Translations under genes and position numbers: made by a program | The notes under the pieces: generated by a model | The model's database searches: none | What the model was told of the DNA's origin: nothing | The model's input: the letters and a program-made list of their open reading frames with translations, nothing else | Assembly: GCA_937872315.1 (NCBI GenBank) | Contig: CALMST010000299.1 | Location: 1-55,451 of the forward strand | Reading direction: 5' to 3' | DNA length: 55,451 bases | Source: an uncultured Ignavibacteria bacterium | GTDB taxonomy: Bacteria > Bacteroidota > Ignavibacteria > Tepidaquicellales > Tepidaquicellaceae | Shown here: piece after piece, positions 44,469 through 53,177 of the stretch | Position numbering within the stretch: position 1 is the stretch's first letter | How the letters are laid out: the number at the start of each line of letters is the position of its first letter

Positions 44469-45605
44469 TTATTTTTTTAGCATACTATTTGTTTTATTAA
44501 TTATCTTTATAATTCTGTCCAGATTAAGTCTTAAAAGCATTGCCTTAATCTTTAATTTATTATTTATCTTTCTCTGATCACTGTTAAGATATTTTTTTTC
44601 AACGATGGATAAACATAATTTAAGCATTTCCCTGTCTCCTGATGTATAAGCTTTTCTGGCTTCAGCAAAAATGAGACTGTTGATCACTTTTGCAGCAAGT
44701 TCAGGATATTCTTTTTTTTGATCAAATTTGAAATCAAGATCGTAATCTTCTTCAACTTTAAAACCGTAAATTCTTTTTAATGCTTCAGCGTGTCCGGTCA
44801 ATCCGTTTTTTATCGCTATGGAATAATATATATTTATATGCTCATCCATAAAGTCGTTATTGGAAGTCTTCGACCCTAAATGAAACCGGAAATATGCGAG
44901 CTCTTCATTCAGTATCCTGATCTTATTCTGACCATATTTGAAGAGATACTTTATCCACATCTCCTGATCCATTATAAAATGGAGCTTATTGTTAAGACCG
45001 CCAAATTCTTTTATGAGATCAAGTTTTATAAATGTTGAAGGCTGATGAACATGAACCAGCGCGATGGATTCTGCTATGGTATCTCTTAATTTTAATTTTA
45101 CGGTCTTATATCTGTCTTCCCCTTCATAAAAAAATCTGTAATCACCTGCTATAATATCCGTTAAAGATGGATCATAATATTCTGCCAGTCTTTTAAAACA
45201 ATCCCTGTCATAATAATCATCACTGTTGATCCAGTTAAAGATCTCTCCGGTGCATTCACTCAAACCTTTGTTTATAGCATCTGACTGACCTTCATCATTT
45301 TCACTTACCCAGTACTTTATCCATTTATCATATTTTTTTATAATCTCAACAGAATTATCGGTACTTCCTCCGTCTATAATTATATATTCCAGATTCGGAT
45401 AATTCTGCAGCAGGACCGATCTGATAGTCTCTTCAAGGTATTGACCCTGATTATAACTCGGAGTTATAATTGAAATCTTTGGAATGTTCTTTAAATCTTT
45501 ATAATCCGACTCTGATCTCTCATATTCCCATGGCCAGCCTTTTTTGCCGGCAGGCGGCTCAGGAAATTTTGTTGAAATTTTATTTAAGATTAATTCATTT
45601 TCCAT
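44469..45605 (-). CDS. GT2 glycosyltransferase
   Basis: The GT-A domain (from about residue 43) has KISIITPSYNQGQYLEETI, IIDGGSTDNS and NWINSDDYY, typical of GT2 enzymes acting in O-antigen synthesis. The first ~40 residues include PEPPAGKKGWPWEYER, a stretch common to this subgroup. The C-terminal ~100 residues are helical and lysine-rich. Cytoplasmic, donor unknown. Confidence 0.9.
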   Translation of the reverse strand: MENELILNKISTKFPEPPAGKKGWPWEYERSESDYKDLKNIPKISIITPSYNQGQYLEETIRSVLLQNYPNLEYIIIDGGSTDNSVEIIKKYDKWIKYWVSENDEGQSDAINKGLSECTGEIFNWINSDDYYDRDCFKRLAEYYDPSLTDIIAGDYRFFYEGEDRYKTVKLKLRDTIAESIALVHVHQPSTFIKLDLIKEFGGLNNKLHFIMDQEMWIKYLFKYGQNKIRILNEELAYFRFHLGSKTSNNDFMDEHINIYYSIAIKNGLTGHAEALKRIYGFKVEEDYDLDFKFDQKKEYPELAAKVINSLIFAEARKAYTSGDREMLKLCLSIVEKKYLNSDQRKINNKLKIKAMLLRLNLDRIIKIINKTNSMLKK

Positions 45606-45613
45606 AAAATATT

Positions 45614-46813
45614 CTATTGGTAATAACTGCCAATCTCAGACATAAAATTGTTAATACTCACTTCCGGATCCAGAACCTCTTTGAATAAATTATTACAACC
45701 CGAAACTTTTGTTTCATATCCGGAAATTATGTTACAGATCCCTTCTTTAATGTCATCTGCAGAATTTATAATATAACCAAAATTATATTTTTCATTAAGA
45801 GAATTATAAATTTTATTTGAAGTCGTGATGGTAGGTTTACCAAGCATTATGTATGTCGAAAATTTCCCCGAAGATAATCCGATCTCCTCCACGTTCTTTC
45901 CTGAAAACGAATCCTCATAATTCGGGAAATAAACTGCAAGCCCTATATCACAACCTGATAAAAATCCTGCATATTCTGAAAAATCCGTAAATGGCTTGTT
46001 GTGAAAAGTTATGTTGCGCTTGTCACTTATCAGCTTTCTGATCATCTCTTTAGTCTCACTGTCTTCCGGAAGATCATTGTGAGTATGTATCAGAAGCCAG
46101 TGCTCGTTATCCCATTTCTCAGGAAATAGATCAAGTATTTTTCTTATTCCGCTCCAGTTTTGAAGAGAACCTGAATAAACTACTATAGTTTTATTTTCAG
46201 GAATATCTAATTCATTATTGAGATCGATATTGCCAAAATGATGTCCGGTTTTTTCAGGTGAAACCGGAATGCGTAAATACTTTATTCCGCTTCCCAGATC
46301 ATTTGCTGACTTTAACAATTTCTCTCTTTCACTATCCTGTATTACAATAAATTCAGAATTGTTTGAATATTCTTTCTCAAGTTTCTTAATTTGCTTTTTA
46401 TCCGGATCTTTGATCTCATCTTCAAAAAATATTTCAAAAGATGCATAGATCAATTTTATGTCTATGATCTTTTTTATTCTTCCACCGAGTACGATACCCA
46501 TCGGATCAACACATATTAAAGCTTTTACATCATTATCCTTTCTTAATATCCGGAATAGCTCTATATATTGTCTGATCAGTTTAAAAATGTCAAACAATCG
46601 TCTTGAGGGCTCAGGTCTTCCGAAAAAAGAAACAAAATTAAATGGTAAAGAATGAAACTCCATTTTCTCTTTTATCTCTGAAGGAATGAATATCTGCTTA
46701 TGTCCGAAAAAAATAATTTTATAATTCCGGCCGATCAGTTTCTTTATCATTATCAGTAAAGTAGGATTGCTGAACGTGTCGGTATTAGGTGTTATTATCG
46801 CAATCGATTTCAA
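45614..46813 (-). CDS. GT-B fold glycosyltransferase, divergent
   Basis: The 399-residue protein shows a two-domain GT-B pattern: KSIAIITPNTDTFSNPTLL at the N-terminus, IVVYSGSLQNWSGIRKIL opening the donor domain, and SSGKFSTYIMLGKPTITT in place of the usual EX7E motif. It is therefore related to GT4/GT1 but divergent. Start TTG 46811-46813. Likely a cytoplasmic sugar transferase; donor unknown. Confidence 0.75.
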   Translation of the reverse strand: MKSIAIITPNTDTFSNPTLLIMIKKLIGRNYKIIFFGHKQIFIPSEIKEKMEFHSLPFNFVSFFGRPEPSRRLFDIFKLIRQYIELFRILRKDNDVKALICVDPMGIVLGGRIKKIIDIKLIYASFEIFFEDEIKDPDKKQIKKLEKEYSNNSEFIVIQDSEREKLLKSANDLGSGIKYLRIPVSPEKTGHHFGNIDLNNELDIPENKTIVVYSGSLQNWSGIRKILDLFPEKWDNEHWLLIHTHNDLPEDSETKEMIRKLISDKRNITFHNKPFTDFSEYAGFLSGCDIGLAVYFPNYEDSFSGKNVEEIGLSSGKFSTYIMLGKPTITTSNKIYNSLNEKYNFGYIINSADDIKEGICNIISGYETKVSGCNNLFKEVLDPEVSINNFMSEIGSYYQ

Positions 46814-46833
46814 TAATTTTTCAATCTGTTAAT

Positions 46834-47607
46834 CTAATTCTGATTCTTTAAAACAGTGAAACCATACCAGGTCTTATCAGATAAATTTTTCCCGGTTAAC
46901 CATTCTTTGGCATATATGCTCTCCAGTTCAAACTTTCCGCATAAGCTCTCAATCTCAGGCAGAAATAAATACCTCATGTTATGTTTTTCATTAAACTTTT
47001 TTATTCTTTGAGTTTGAAGATCCTTAACCTCAACTTTAAAATTTATTACTGCAAGATTTTCATTTACCTTCATTTCCGGAACCGTATGTCTGGTTATTTG
47101 AATTTCATCGCTCTTAATTATCTTTGTTTTTTTCAAAGGTCTGTCACTTAAAACTGCCGGACCATACCAGAAATCAAATATAAAAAGACCATCTTTCTTT
47201 AAATGATTTTTTACAGTTTTAAATATAGATTCCAGATCTTCATTCGTTGTCTGGTAATTTATCACATGAAACAAAGATATGATCACGTCAAATTTAGACA
47301 GCAACTTAATTTTTCTGATATCACCATTATAAAATTTAAGGGATAACTCTTCATTTTTATTTTCATTCAGAATTTCTCTGGCAGCAGAATACATTCTCGG
47401 GGAGAGTTCAACACCTGTAGTTTTAAATCCTTTACGGGAAAATAAAAGGTCATGTCTTCCGGTACCACATCCCAGATCCAGGATAGACCGCGCATCAGGT
47501 TTGTATTTTCTGATAAACTTCAGTACATATTCGGTTTCCTTCTTATAATTTTTACCTTTGTACAACAGGTTGTAATATTTTGCATAAGCATCAAATACTT
47601 TGCTCAT
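46834..47607 (-). CDS. class I SAM-dependent methyltransferase
   Basis: This 257-residue protein has SILDLGCGTGRHDLLFSRKGFKTTGVELS (motif I and post I), YNGDIRKI and FDVIISLFHVINYQ, as in Methyltransf_25-type enzymes. The C-terminal third is a beta-rich extension (TRHTVPEMKVNENLAVINFKVEV) seen in sugar methyltransferases. It lies between a sulfotransferase gene 1 bp upstream and a glycosyltransferase, suggesting methylation of the same glycan. Confidence 0.88.
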   Translation of the reverse strand: MSKVFDAYAKYYNLLYKGKNYKKETEYVLKFIRKYKPDARSILDLGCGTGRHDLLFSRKGFKTTGVELSPRMYSAAREILNENKNEELSLKFYNGDIRKIKLLSKFDVIISLFHVINYQTTNEDLESIFKTVKNHLKKDGLFIFDFWYGPAVLSDRPLKKTKIIKSDEIQITRHTVPEMKVNENLAVINFKVEVKDLQTQRIKKFNEKHNMRYLFLPEIESLCGKFELESIYAKEWLTGKNLSDKTWYGFTVLKNQN

Positions 47608-47608
47608 T

Positions 47609-48400
47609 TCATTTTAAATATTTAATGTATTCTGTTTCTTTGAAATAATCATACACTTCATTATAATTTAAAATTACTTCCTCCAGATCCTCAGGCACAA
47701 TTCTCTTCAGATCTGTCCTGACTTTTACAGATTCCAGTCCTAGATACCTGAAAATTTTATCCGCAGTTTCCTGATGCTTCGAATTTTCTATCAGATCATC
47801 TTCATATGTAACAGTTATGTGGTCTATGTTCCTTAAATTTTCCGCTTCAGTTTTATTTACAACCTCTCCGTATTTAATTCCCTCCATCAGCTGCTCGCAA
47901 TCCACTTTTACTTTGAAAGAAGAGTTTTTATCACCATTTTTGAGATGAAAAATTCTGGTCTGCGCTGAAATTATATTTGAAAGCTTATGACGGAAATAAT
48001 TGTCCCGCCTCAGATAAATGAATTTGTATCCTTCATTGAATAATTTTTTTAGTATCTGTTCATAATTGTCATATTCGTGCTCATATCTTAACTGGGCTAT
48101 CTTTACTTTAAATCCATAGACTGTCTTGCCGTGCTTTGCCGCTCTTTTACTGCAGCTTTTTATGTATATCTCAGGAAATTTAATTTTGCTGCCGCTGTAG
48201 AGAAAATTAAAAATTTCAACGTCACAGAAGATATCAGGATGGCAGTTTAAAAGATCCGTAAGTACTGTGCTGCCTGTTCTTCCTCTGGTGTAAATTAAAA
48301 ATTTTGATTCCGGATAACTTAAACGCGGATTTACCAGATCTATGTATTTATTTCTTTTTAATGACCTTTTTATATCTCTGAAATTTTTACCGAGCTTCAT
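47609..48400 (-). CDS. sulfotransferase (LPS/NodH-type, PAPS-dependent)
   Basis: The 263-residue protein has YTRGRTGSTVLTDLL (37-51), the 5'-phosphosulfate binding loop, followed by HPDIFCDVEIF, and GYKFIYLRRDNYFRHKLSNIIS in the place of the 3'-phosphate binding region. This pattern is typical of bacterial carbohydrate sulfotransferases. It overlaps the aminotransferase gene by 1 bp (TAATG). PAPS would have to be made by enzymes encoded elsewhere. A sulfated or amino-sulfated sugar is the expected product (inference). Confidence 0.85.
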   Translation of the reverse strand: MKLGKNFRDIKRSLKRNKYIDLVNPRLSYPESKFLIYTRGRTGSTVLTDLLNCHPDIFCDVEIFNFLYSGSKIKFPEIYIKSCSKRAAKHGKTVYGFKVKIAQLRYEHEYDNYEQILKKLFNEGYKFIYLRRDNYFRHKLSNIISAQTRIFHLKNGDKNSSFKVKVDCEQLMEGIKYGEVVNKTEAENLRNIDHITVTYEDDLIENSKHQETADKIFRYLGLESVKVRTDLKRIVPEDLEEVILNYNEVYDYFKETEYIKYLK

Positions 48401-49527
48401 TAGTTCAGGATCTGTTTTAAAGTATTTATAATATGAGTTATGTCTTCCGGATCCATTGGCGCATATAAGGGTATCATAATACTCCTGTCACATGCATCTT
48501 CTGATACCGGGAGTCTCAGATCTTTATATTCATCTCTGTATGATGTTTCCCTGTGAGCGGTGAGCACTCCCCTCCGGGATGAGATACCTGCATTAAGAAG
48601 TTTTTCCATAAGCTCATTCCTGCCAACCGGAGCGCTGTCTTTAAGATAAATTGAAAATGACTGATAGTTTGAAAAATATCCTTCCTTTTCAATTGGTAAT
48701 TCCAGACATTCAATACTGCTGAGCTCTTTAATATATTTCAATGCTGTCTTTCTTCTTTCTTCAATTATATGATCAAGCTTTTCAAGTTGCCTCAATCCTA
48801 TAGAAGCCTGTATGTCTGTCATTCTGTAATTGTATCCGAGAACAATGTGATCTTCAAAAATTATTTTCCCTGATTCGTGTCTTGCTCTGTCATTGACAGA
48901 CATTCCGTGCTGTCTGAGTAATTTCACCTTTTGATAAATACTCTCATCATCAGTGGTGATCATTCCGCCTTCGCCAGTTGTAATTACTTTTCTCGGATGA
49001 AATGAAAAACAAATTATGCCCGGATTAGAACCGATTTTTTTACCTTTATAAGAAGATCCTGCCGCGCATGCCGCATCCTCAATAATTTTAATGTTATACT
49101 TTTCTGATAATTTTACAAAAGCATCTATGTCAGCAGGCATTCCGAGCTGATGAACAAGGATTATTGCTTTCGTTTTTTCAGTGATCAGACTTTCGGCATG
49201 TTCAGCATTCAGATTATATGTATCCCTGTCAATTTCACCGAACACAGGTGTTGCTCCCGCATACCTGATGCAATTTGCTGATGCCACATAACTCATCGAC
49301 GGTGTTATTACCTCATCTCCTTCACCTATTTCCGATACTATCATTGCAAGATGCAATGCCGTTGTGCAGTTCGATACTGCTGCAGCATATTTCGCGCCTG
49401 TATATTCACAAAACTTTTTTTCAAATTCCTCCACTCTCGGACCCTGAGTAACCCATCCGGTGAGTATTGTATCATATGCGCTCTTTGCTTCATCAGAAGT
49501 AAGATATGGTTTTGCAATTGGTATCAT
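48400..49527 (-). CDS. DegT/DnrJ/EryC1/StrS aminotransferase
   Basis: The 375-residue enzyme has GWVTQGPRVEEFE (24-36), IIEDAACAAGSSYKGKK (D151) and FSFHPRKVITTGEGGM with the PLP Lys (K180). It would form a 4- or 3-amino nucleotide sugar from a keto sugar. Neighbours are a formyltransferase 69 bp upstream, then a Gfo/Idh oxidoreductase and a second aminotransferase. A C3-oxidation plus transamination route, as in the WlbA/WlbC pathway, is one option; a perosamine-like route is another. Confidence 0.9.
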   Translation of the reverse strand: MIPIAKPYLTSDEAKSAYDTILTGWVTQGPRVEEFEKKFCEYTGAKYAAAVSNCTTALHLAMIVSEIGEGDEVITPSMSYVASANCIRYAGATPVFGEIDRDTYNLNAEHAESLITEKTKAIILVHQLGMPADIDAFVKLSEKYNIKIIEDAACAAGSSYKGKKIGSNPGIICFSFHPRKVITTGEGGMITTDDESIYQKVKLLRQHGMSVNDRARHESGKIIFEDHIVLGYNYRMTDIQASIGLRQLEKLDHIIEERRKTALKYIKELSSIECLELPIEKEGYFSNYQSFSIYLKDSAPVGRNELMEKLLNAGISSRRGVLTAHRETSYRDEYKDLRLPVSEDACDRSIMIPLYAPMDPEDITHIINTLKQILN

Positions 49528-49596
49528 ATATCAGATAATTGTTTCTTCAAATTTATTTTAAACATTTTATAGCGATTTAGCTTTTTTCAAACTGTC

Positions 49597-50526
49597 TCAT
49601 AAAAGAGTATCAGAATAAGATCTGACACCGGCTGAAGGATTTTCAATTTTTCCTGTCCCGGTGTTTTCCCATTCCGTAATTTTCAATGAACCTGAACCGC
49701 ATAATACTTCTATGCCATTTTCATCAATATCTATAACTCTTCCCGCTATTCTTCCATCAAATGATTTTTCATTCATTTTTCCTGATTCAGCTTTTCTTAT
49801 GATATACTTGTTATTATTATGAATGCAAAAAGCTCCTGTAAAAGGAAATGCCAGAGCTCTTATCAGATCATATATCTTTTCTGAATCCATATTCCAGTTT
49901 ATCTTTCCGTCTTGAGGCGTTCTTTTGCATGTGTAAGTTGCTTTACCATCTTCCTGCCTGATCAAAGATTTTTTGCTTAAAGTTTTCTTTTTGATAATAT
50001 CAAGAAATGCTTTAACAGTTACCCGGATTAATTTTCTTTCAACATCATTTGCATATTCGTTTCTTCCGATCTTTAATTTTTTCTGAAAAAGGATCTTACC
50101 CGAATCAACCCCGCCTTCTTCTATCCTGAAAATAGTCACTCCGGTATTCCTGTCTCCGTTTATTATAGCCCATTGCATAGGGGCAAATCCTCTGTATTTT
50201 GGCAACAGTGAATAATGCGCGCCGAATATCCCGAATCTGCAATATGAATTCAGCCCTGTTTCAATAAGAGTTCTCCAGCCATATACAAAAATTAAATCCG
50301 GTCTGATCTTTTTAATGATCGCATGATCTGTTTCAGATAGTTTCTTCCTGACTGTATATCCTATTCCTTTTTGTTTTAACAGATTTATAATCTTATCTGA
50401 ATATTTAATGTTCTCGTGATCATCTTCTTTGCAAATGACAGAATATGCGGGGAAAATATTTTTTGAGATAGCTGTACTGATAAGTTCTAATCCTCCGCGT
50501 CCGCCGCCTATGAATATATATTCCAA
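49597..50526 (-). CDS. sugar N-formyltransferase-like protein with altered active-site motif
   Basis: The 309-residue protein has the formyltransferase core GAHYSLLPKYRGFAPMQWAIING (102-124) and GGVDSGKILFQ (138-148) and a C-terminal OB-like domain. ArnA and Fmt have Asn-x-His plus Asp as catalytic residues. Here His104 and Asp141 are present but the Asn position is Gly102. The likely reaction is N-formylation of an amino sugar with N10-formyl-tetrahydrofolate, as WbkC does on GDP-perosamine in Brucella. A perosamine-synthase-like gene lies two genes upstream. Start is TTG 50524-50526. Confidence 0.82.
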   Translation of the reverse strand: MEYIFIGGGRGGLELISTAISKNIFPAYSVICKEDDHENIKYSDKIINLLKQKGIGYTVRKKLSETDHAIIKKIRPDLIFVYGWRTLIETGLNSYCRFGIFGAHYSLLPKYRGFAPMQWAIINGDRNTGVTIFRIEEGGVDSGKILFQKKLKIGRNEYANDVERKLIRVTVKAFLDIIKKKTLSKKSLIRQEDGKATYTCKRTPQDGKINWNMDSEKIYDLIRALAFPFTGAFCIHNNNKYIIRKAESGKMNEKSFDGRIAGRVIDIDENGIEVLCGSGSLKITEWENTGTGKIENPSAGVRSYSDTLL

Positions 50527-50569
50527 TGTTATTTACAGTTAATTTATTTTTTGTATTGATCCGTATAAA

Positions 50570-51574
50570 TTATTTTATAAATACTTCTTTTCCTTTATTC
50601 TTTATTGACTCCTGTGAAGCTTCAAGAATTTTGATTACTTCCAGTCCTGAAACAAAATCCGAAACAGGCTTTGTGTTATTCATTATTGAAGAGATAAAAT
50701 CCACAGCCATAAGAGAAAGAGCTTCTTTCTGATCAAGCTTCGGGGTGTAAATATCACCTGTCCGGTAATCAACAAGTATGTTTTTTTTATCTTCATCGGT
50801 CTTGTGTTCATAACCGGTATCATAAACTTTTATTTTTTCGGTCGGCTCTATGTCATTGAATACTATCATTTTCTTATCACCGCCTATAAGCATCATTCTT
50901 ATCTTTACGGGCGAGCTCCATGAGCAGCTGAAATGCGCTATCAATCCGGAACTGTAGTTTACGATTATATATGCAATGTTCTCAATTCCGTTGTTAGTAT
51001 GCGAAACACCGTTTGCATTCAGACTCAATGGCTTTTCTTTTATCAGATAATTCAAAATTGAAATATCATGAGGAGCAAGATCCCATAATACATTAACGTC
51101 GGGTTGAAATAATCCGAGATTTATCCTTGTCGAATCAAAATACTTTATGTTCCCTATTTCTCCGTTTGTAATAAGTGATTTCATTTTCTGAACCGAGCCG
51201 GTATATAGAAATGTATGATCTACCATCAGAACTTTATTTTTTCTTTCTGCTAATTCAATAAGCGTAATTGCCTCTGCAGTTCCTGAAACCATCGGCTTCT
51301 CAAGCAGCACATGTTTATCATTATTCAATGCTCTTAATGCAAAATTGTAATGAGTATGTACAGGTGTTGCAATAACTACAGCATCAATTTCCTTATCATT
51401 TAAAATAATATCGGCTGAGGTGATAAATTGCGCGGTGGGGCATAGCTTTTTTAATCCGGCTTCTCTTTCCTGTCTTATATCGGCTACATATTTTACATTT
51501 ACATCCTTAAGAGCTGCAAAATTTCTTACCAGGTTTGTACCCCAGTATCCGAATCCGATTATACCAATGTTCAT
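50570..51574 (-). CDS. Gfo/Idh/MocA oxidoreductase
   Basis: The 334-residue enzyme has the Rossmann GFGYWGTN (7-14), IATPVHTH, the EKP motif (92-94) and DLAPHDISILNYL with the catalytic His region. Family members oxidise or reduce sugars and nucleotide sugars using NAD(P). Between two DegT aminotransferases and a formyltransferase, it probably oxidises a hydroxyl of a nucleotide sugar before transamination, as WlbA does, but the substrate is not determined. Confidence 0.88.
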   Translation of the reverse strand: MNIGIIGFGYWGTNLVRNFAALKDVNVKYVADIRQEREAGLKKLCPTAQFITSADIILNDKEIDAVVIATPVHTHYNFALRALNNDKHVLLEKPMVSGTAEAITLIELAERKNKVLMVDHTFLYTGSVQKMKSLITNGEIGNIKYFDSTRINLGLFQPDVNVLWDLAPHDISILNYLIKEKPLSLNANGVSHTNNGIENIAYIIVNYSSGLIAHFSCSWSSPVKIRMMLIGGDKKMIVFNDIEPTEKIKVYDTGYEHKTDEDKKNILVDYRTGDIYTPKLDQKEALSLMAVDFISSIMNNTKPVSDFVSGLEVIKILEASQESIKNKGKEVFIK

Positions 51575-51592
51575 GTAAATTTTTATATTTTA

Positions 51593-52705
51593 TTAATTTT
51601 TAAAAATTGCTCTTATGCTGCCAATGGTTCTGTCTATCTGATCATTTGATATTGCAAGCCCGCTTGGTATATAAAAACCCATTTCCGATAATTCTTCAGA
51701 AACAGGATAATTTTCATTTACAAACAGATCCATTTTTTTAAACACCGGCTGAAGATGCATGGGATAGAAAAAAGGTCTGGTTCCGATCTTTTGATCCGCA
51801 AGTTTTTTCATTGCTTTAACTGCATTTATTCCTGTTTCCTTTTTTATCACGATCCCGTAAACCCAGTATATGTTATCGGAGTATTCTGTTTTTTCAAGTG
51901 GCAATCTTATACTCTTCAGATCTTTTAAACCTTCGTTATACATTTTGCCGATATGTCTTTTCTTTTCAATGAATTCATCAAGTCTTTCAAACTGAGCCAT
52001 TCCGAGCGCAGCCTGAAGATTTGTCATTCTGAAGTTAAATCCGAGTTCATCATGTACAAATCTTTTTCCGGACTGAAAACACAAATTTCTCAATGACCTG
52101 CATCTCTCTGCAGTTTCTACATCATCAGTTAAGATCATTCCGCCTTCACCTGTTGTAATATGCTTATTGGGATAAAAGCTGAATGTGCTCACATCTCCGA
52201 AACTCCCGCATTGTTTTCCGTTATAAGTCTGGCCAATGAGTTCTGCGGCATCTTCTATTATCTTCAGTTCATATTTTAAAGCAAGCTTTTGGAGAGGTTC
52301 CATATCCACGGGCAGTCCGTAAATATGAACGGCCATAATCGCTTTAGTCCTTGAAGTAATTTTGTCCTCTATCTGCCCGACATCCATATTCCATGTTTCA
52401 GGATCCGAATCTACAAGTACAGGCATTCCGCCTGCCCGTATTACTGCAGATGCGCACGAAATTATTGTAAAAGCCGGCATTATTACTTCATCACCTTTTC
52501 CAATACCTGCCGCAATCACAGCAGCTTCAAGCGCTGCAGTTCCGTTGCAGACTGCTATACCGAATTTTCTTCCTGCCCGTTTTGAGAATTCTTCTTCAAA
52601 CTTTTTTACAAAAGGACCTTCAGATGAGATCCATCCGGTATCTATGCATTCCTCGAGATATTTCTTTTCATTGCCGTCCAGCAATGGTTCATTTACCGGG
52701 ATCAT
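51593..52705 (-). CDS. GDP-perosamine synthase-like aminotransferase
   Basis: The 370-residue protein shows the perosamine synthase pattern: GWISSEGPFVKKFE (24-37), CNGTAALEAA, TWNMDVGQIEDKIT, AVHIYGLPVDMEPL, EDAAELIGQ (D152) and FSFYPNKHITTGEGGM with the PLP Lys (K181). Perosamine synthases use GDP-4-keto-6-deoxymannose. The Rmd-like SDR upstream uses the same compound, which supports the call. No GDP-mannose 4,6-dehydratase is in the window. Its ATG overlaps the cupin gene stop (ATGA). Confidence 0.85.
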   Translation of the reverse strand: MIPVNEPLLDGNEKKYLEECIDTGWISSEGPFVKKFEEEFSKRAGRKFGIAVCNGTAALEAAVIAAGIGKGDEVIMPAFTIISCASAVIRAGGMPVLVDSDPETWNMDVGQIEDKITSRTKAIMAVHIYGLPVDMEPLQKLALKYELKIIEDAAELIGQTYNGKQCGSFGDVSTFSFYPNKHITTGEGGMILTDDVETAERCRSLRNLCFQSGKRFVHDELGFNFRMTNLQAALGMAQFERLDEFIEKKRHIGKMYNEGLKDLKSIRLPLEKTEYSDNIYWVYGIVIKKETGINAVKAMKKLADQKIGTRPFFYPMHLQPVFKKMDLFVNENYPVSEELSEMGFYIPSGLAISNDQIDRTIGSIRAIFKN

Positions 52706-53142
52706 TCCTTATTGTTTTTGATTATGATCTTTTCATCACTTACTGAATCAAATCTTGTTTTGTCTCCGTCACCGGCATAGGGTCCCTGTTTGACCTCTAC
52801 CATTTCCAATTCCTCAATTACTTCAAATCCGTGACCTCCCGTTGAAAGCAAAATTATGTCTCCTTCAGACAAGACCCTGCTTTCAAGATAACTCTGATCA
52901 TCATCATAAAAATCAACTCTGAGCTTCCCCTTTTTTATGATCAATACTTCCTGTGTGAATTGTACTTCTCTTTTCACGGGGTTGTGAACATGCGGATCGA
53001 TCTTTTTCCCGGAAGGATGCTTCATATATGCAAGCTGCTGGGATAACTCATTTGGAGTAAAAAAATGGATCCCCTCTTCCCGGAAACTGCTCTTTAAAAT
53101 TATCGCGAGGAGCTGTTCATTTTGTTTTATATATTCGACCAT
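52702..53142 (-). CDS. cupin-fold protein of amino-sugar locus
   Basis: This 146-residue protein has a cupin-like metal site candidate HVHNP (H51, H53) and the turn KKGKLRVDFYDDD and SEGDIILLSTGGHGFEVIEE for the second cupin motif. It is coupled to the perosamine-synthase-like gene by a 4-bp overlap. Cupins in such loci are often sugar isomerases or epimerases, but this one does not resemble RmlC or FdtA closely. Function not assigned. Confidence 0.75.
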   Translation of the reverse strand: MVEYIKQNEQLLAIILKSSFREEGIHFFTPNELSQQLAYMKHPSGKKIDPHVHNPVKREVQFTQEVLIIKKGKLRVDFYDDDQSYLESRVLSEGDIILLSTGGHGFEVIEELEMVEVKQGPYAGDGDKTRFDSVSDEKIIIKNNKE

Positions 53143-53177
53143 TAAATTTTTATTAATAAGCTGAAAAAAGGATTTTA

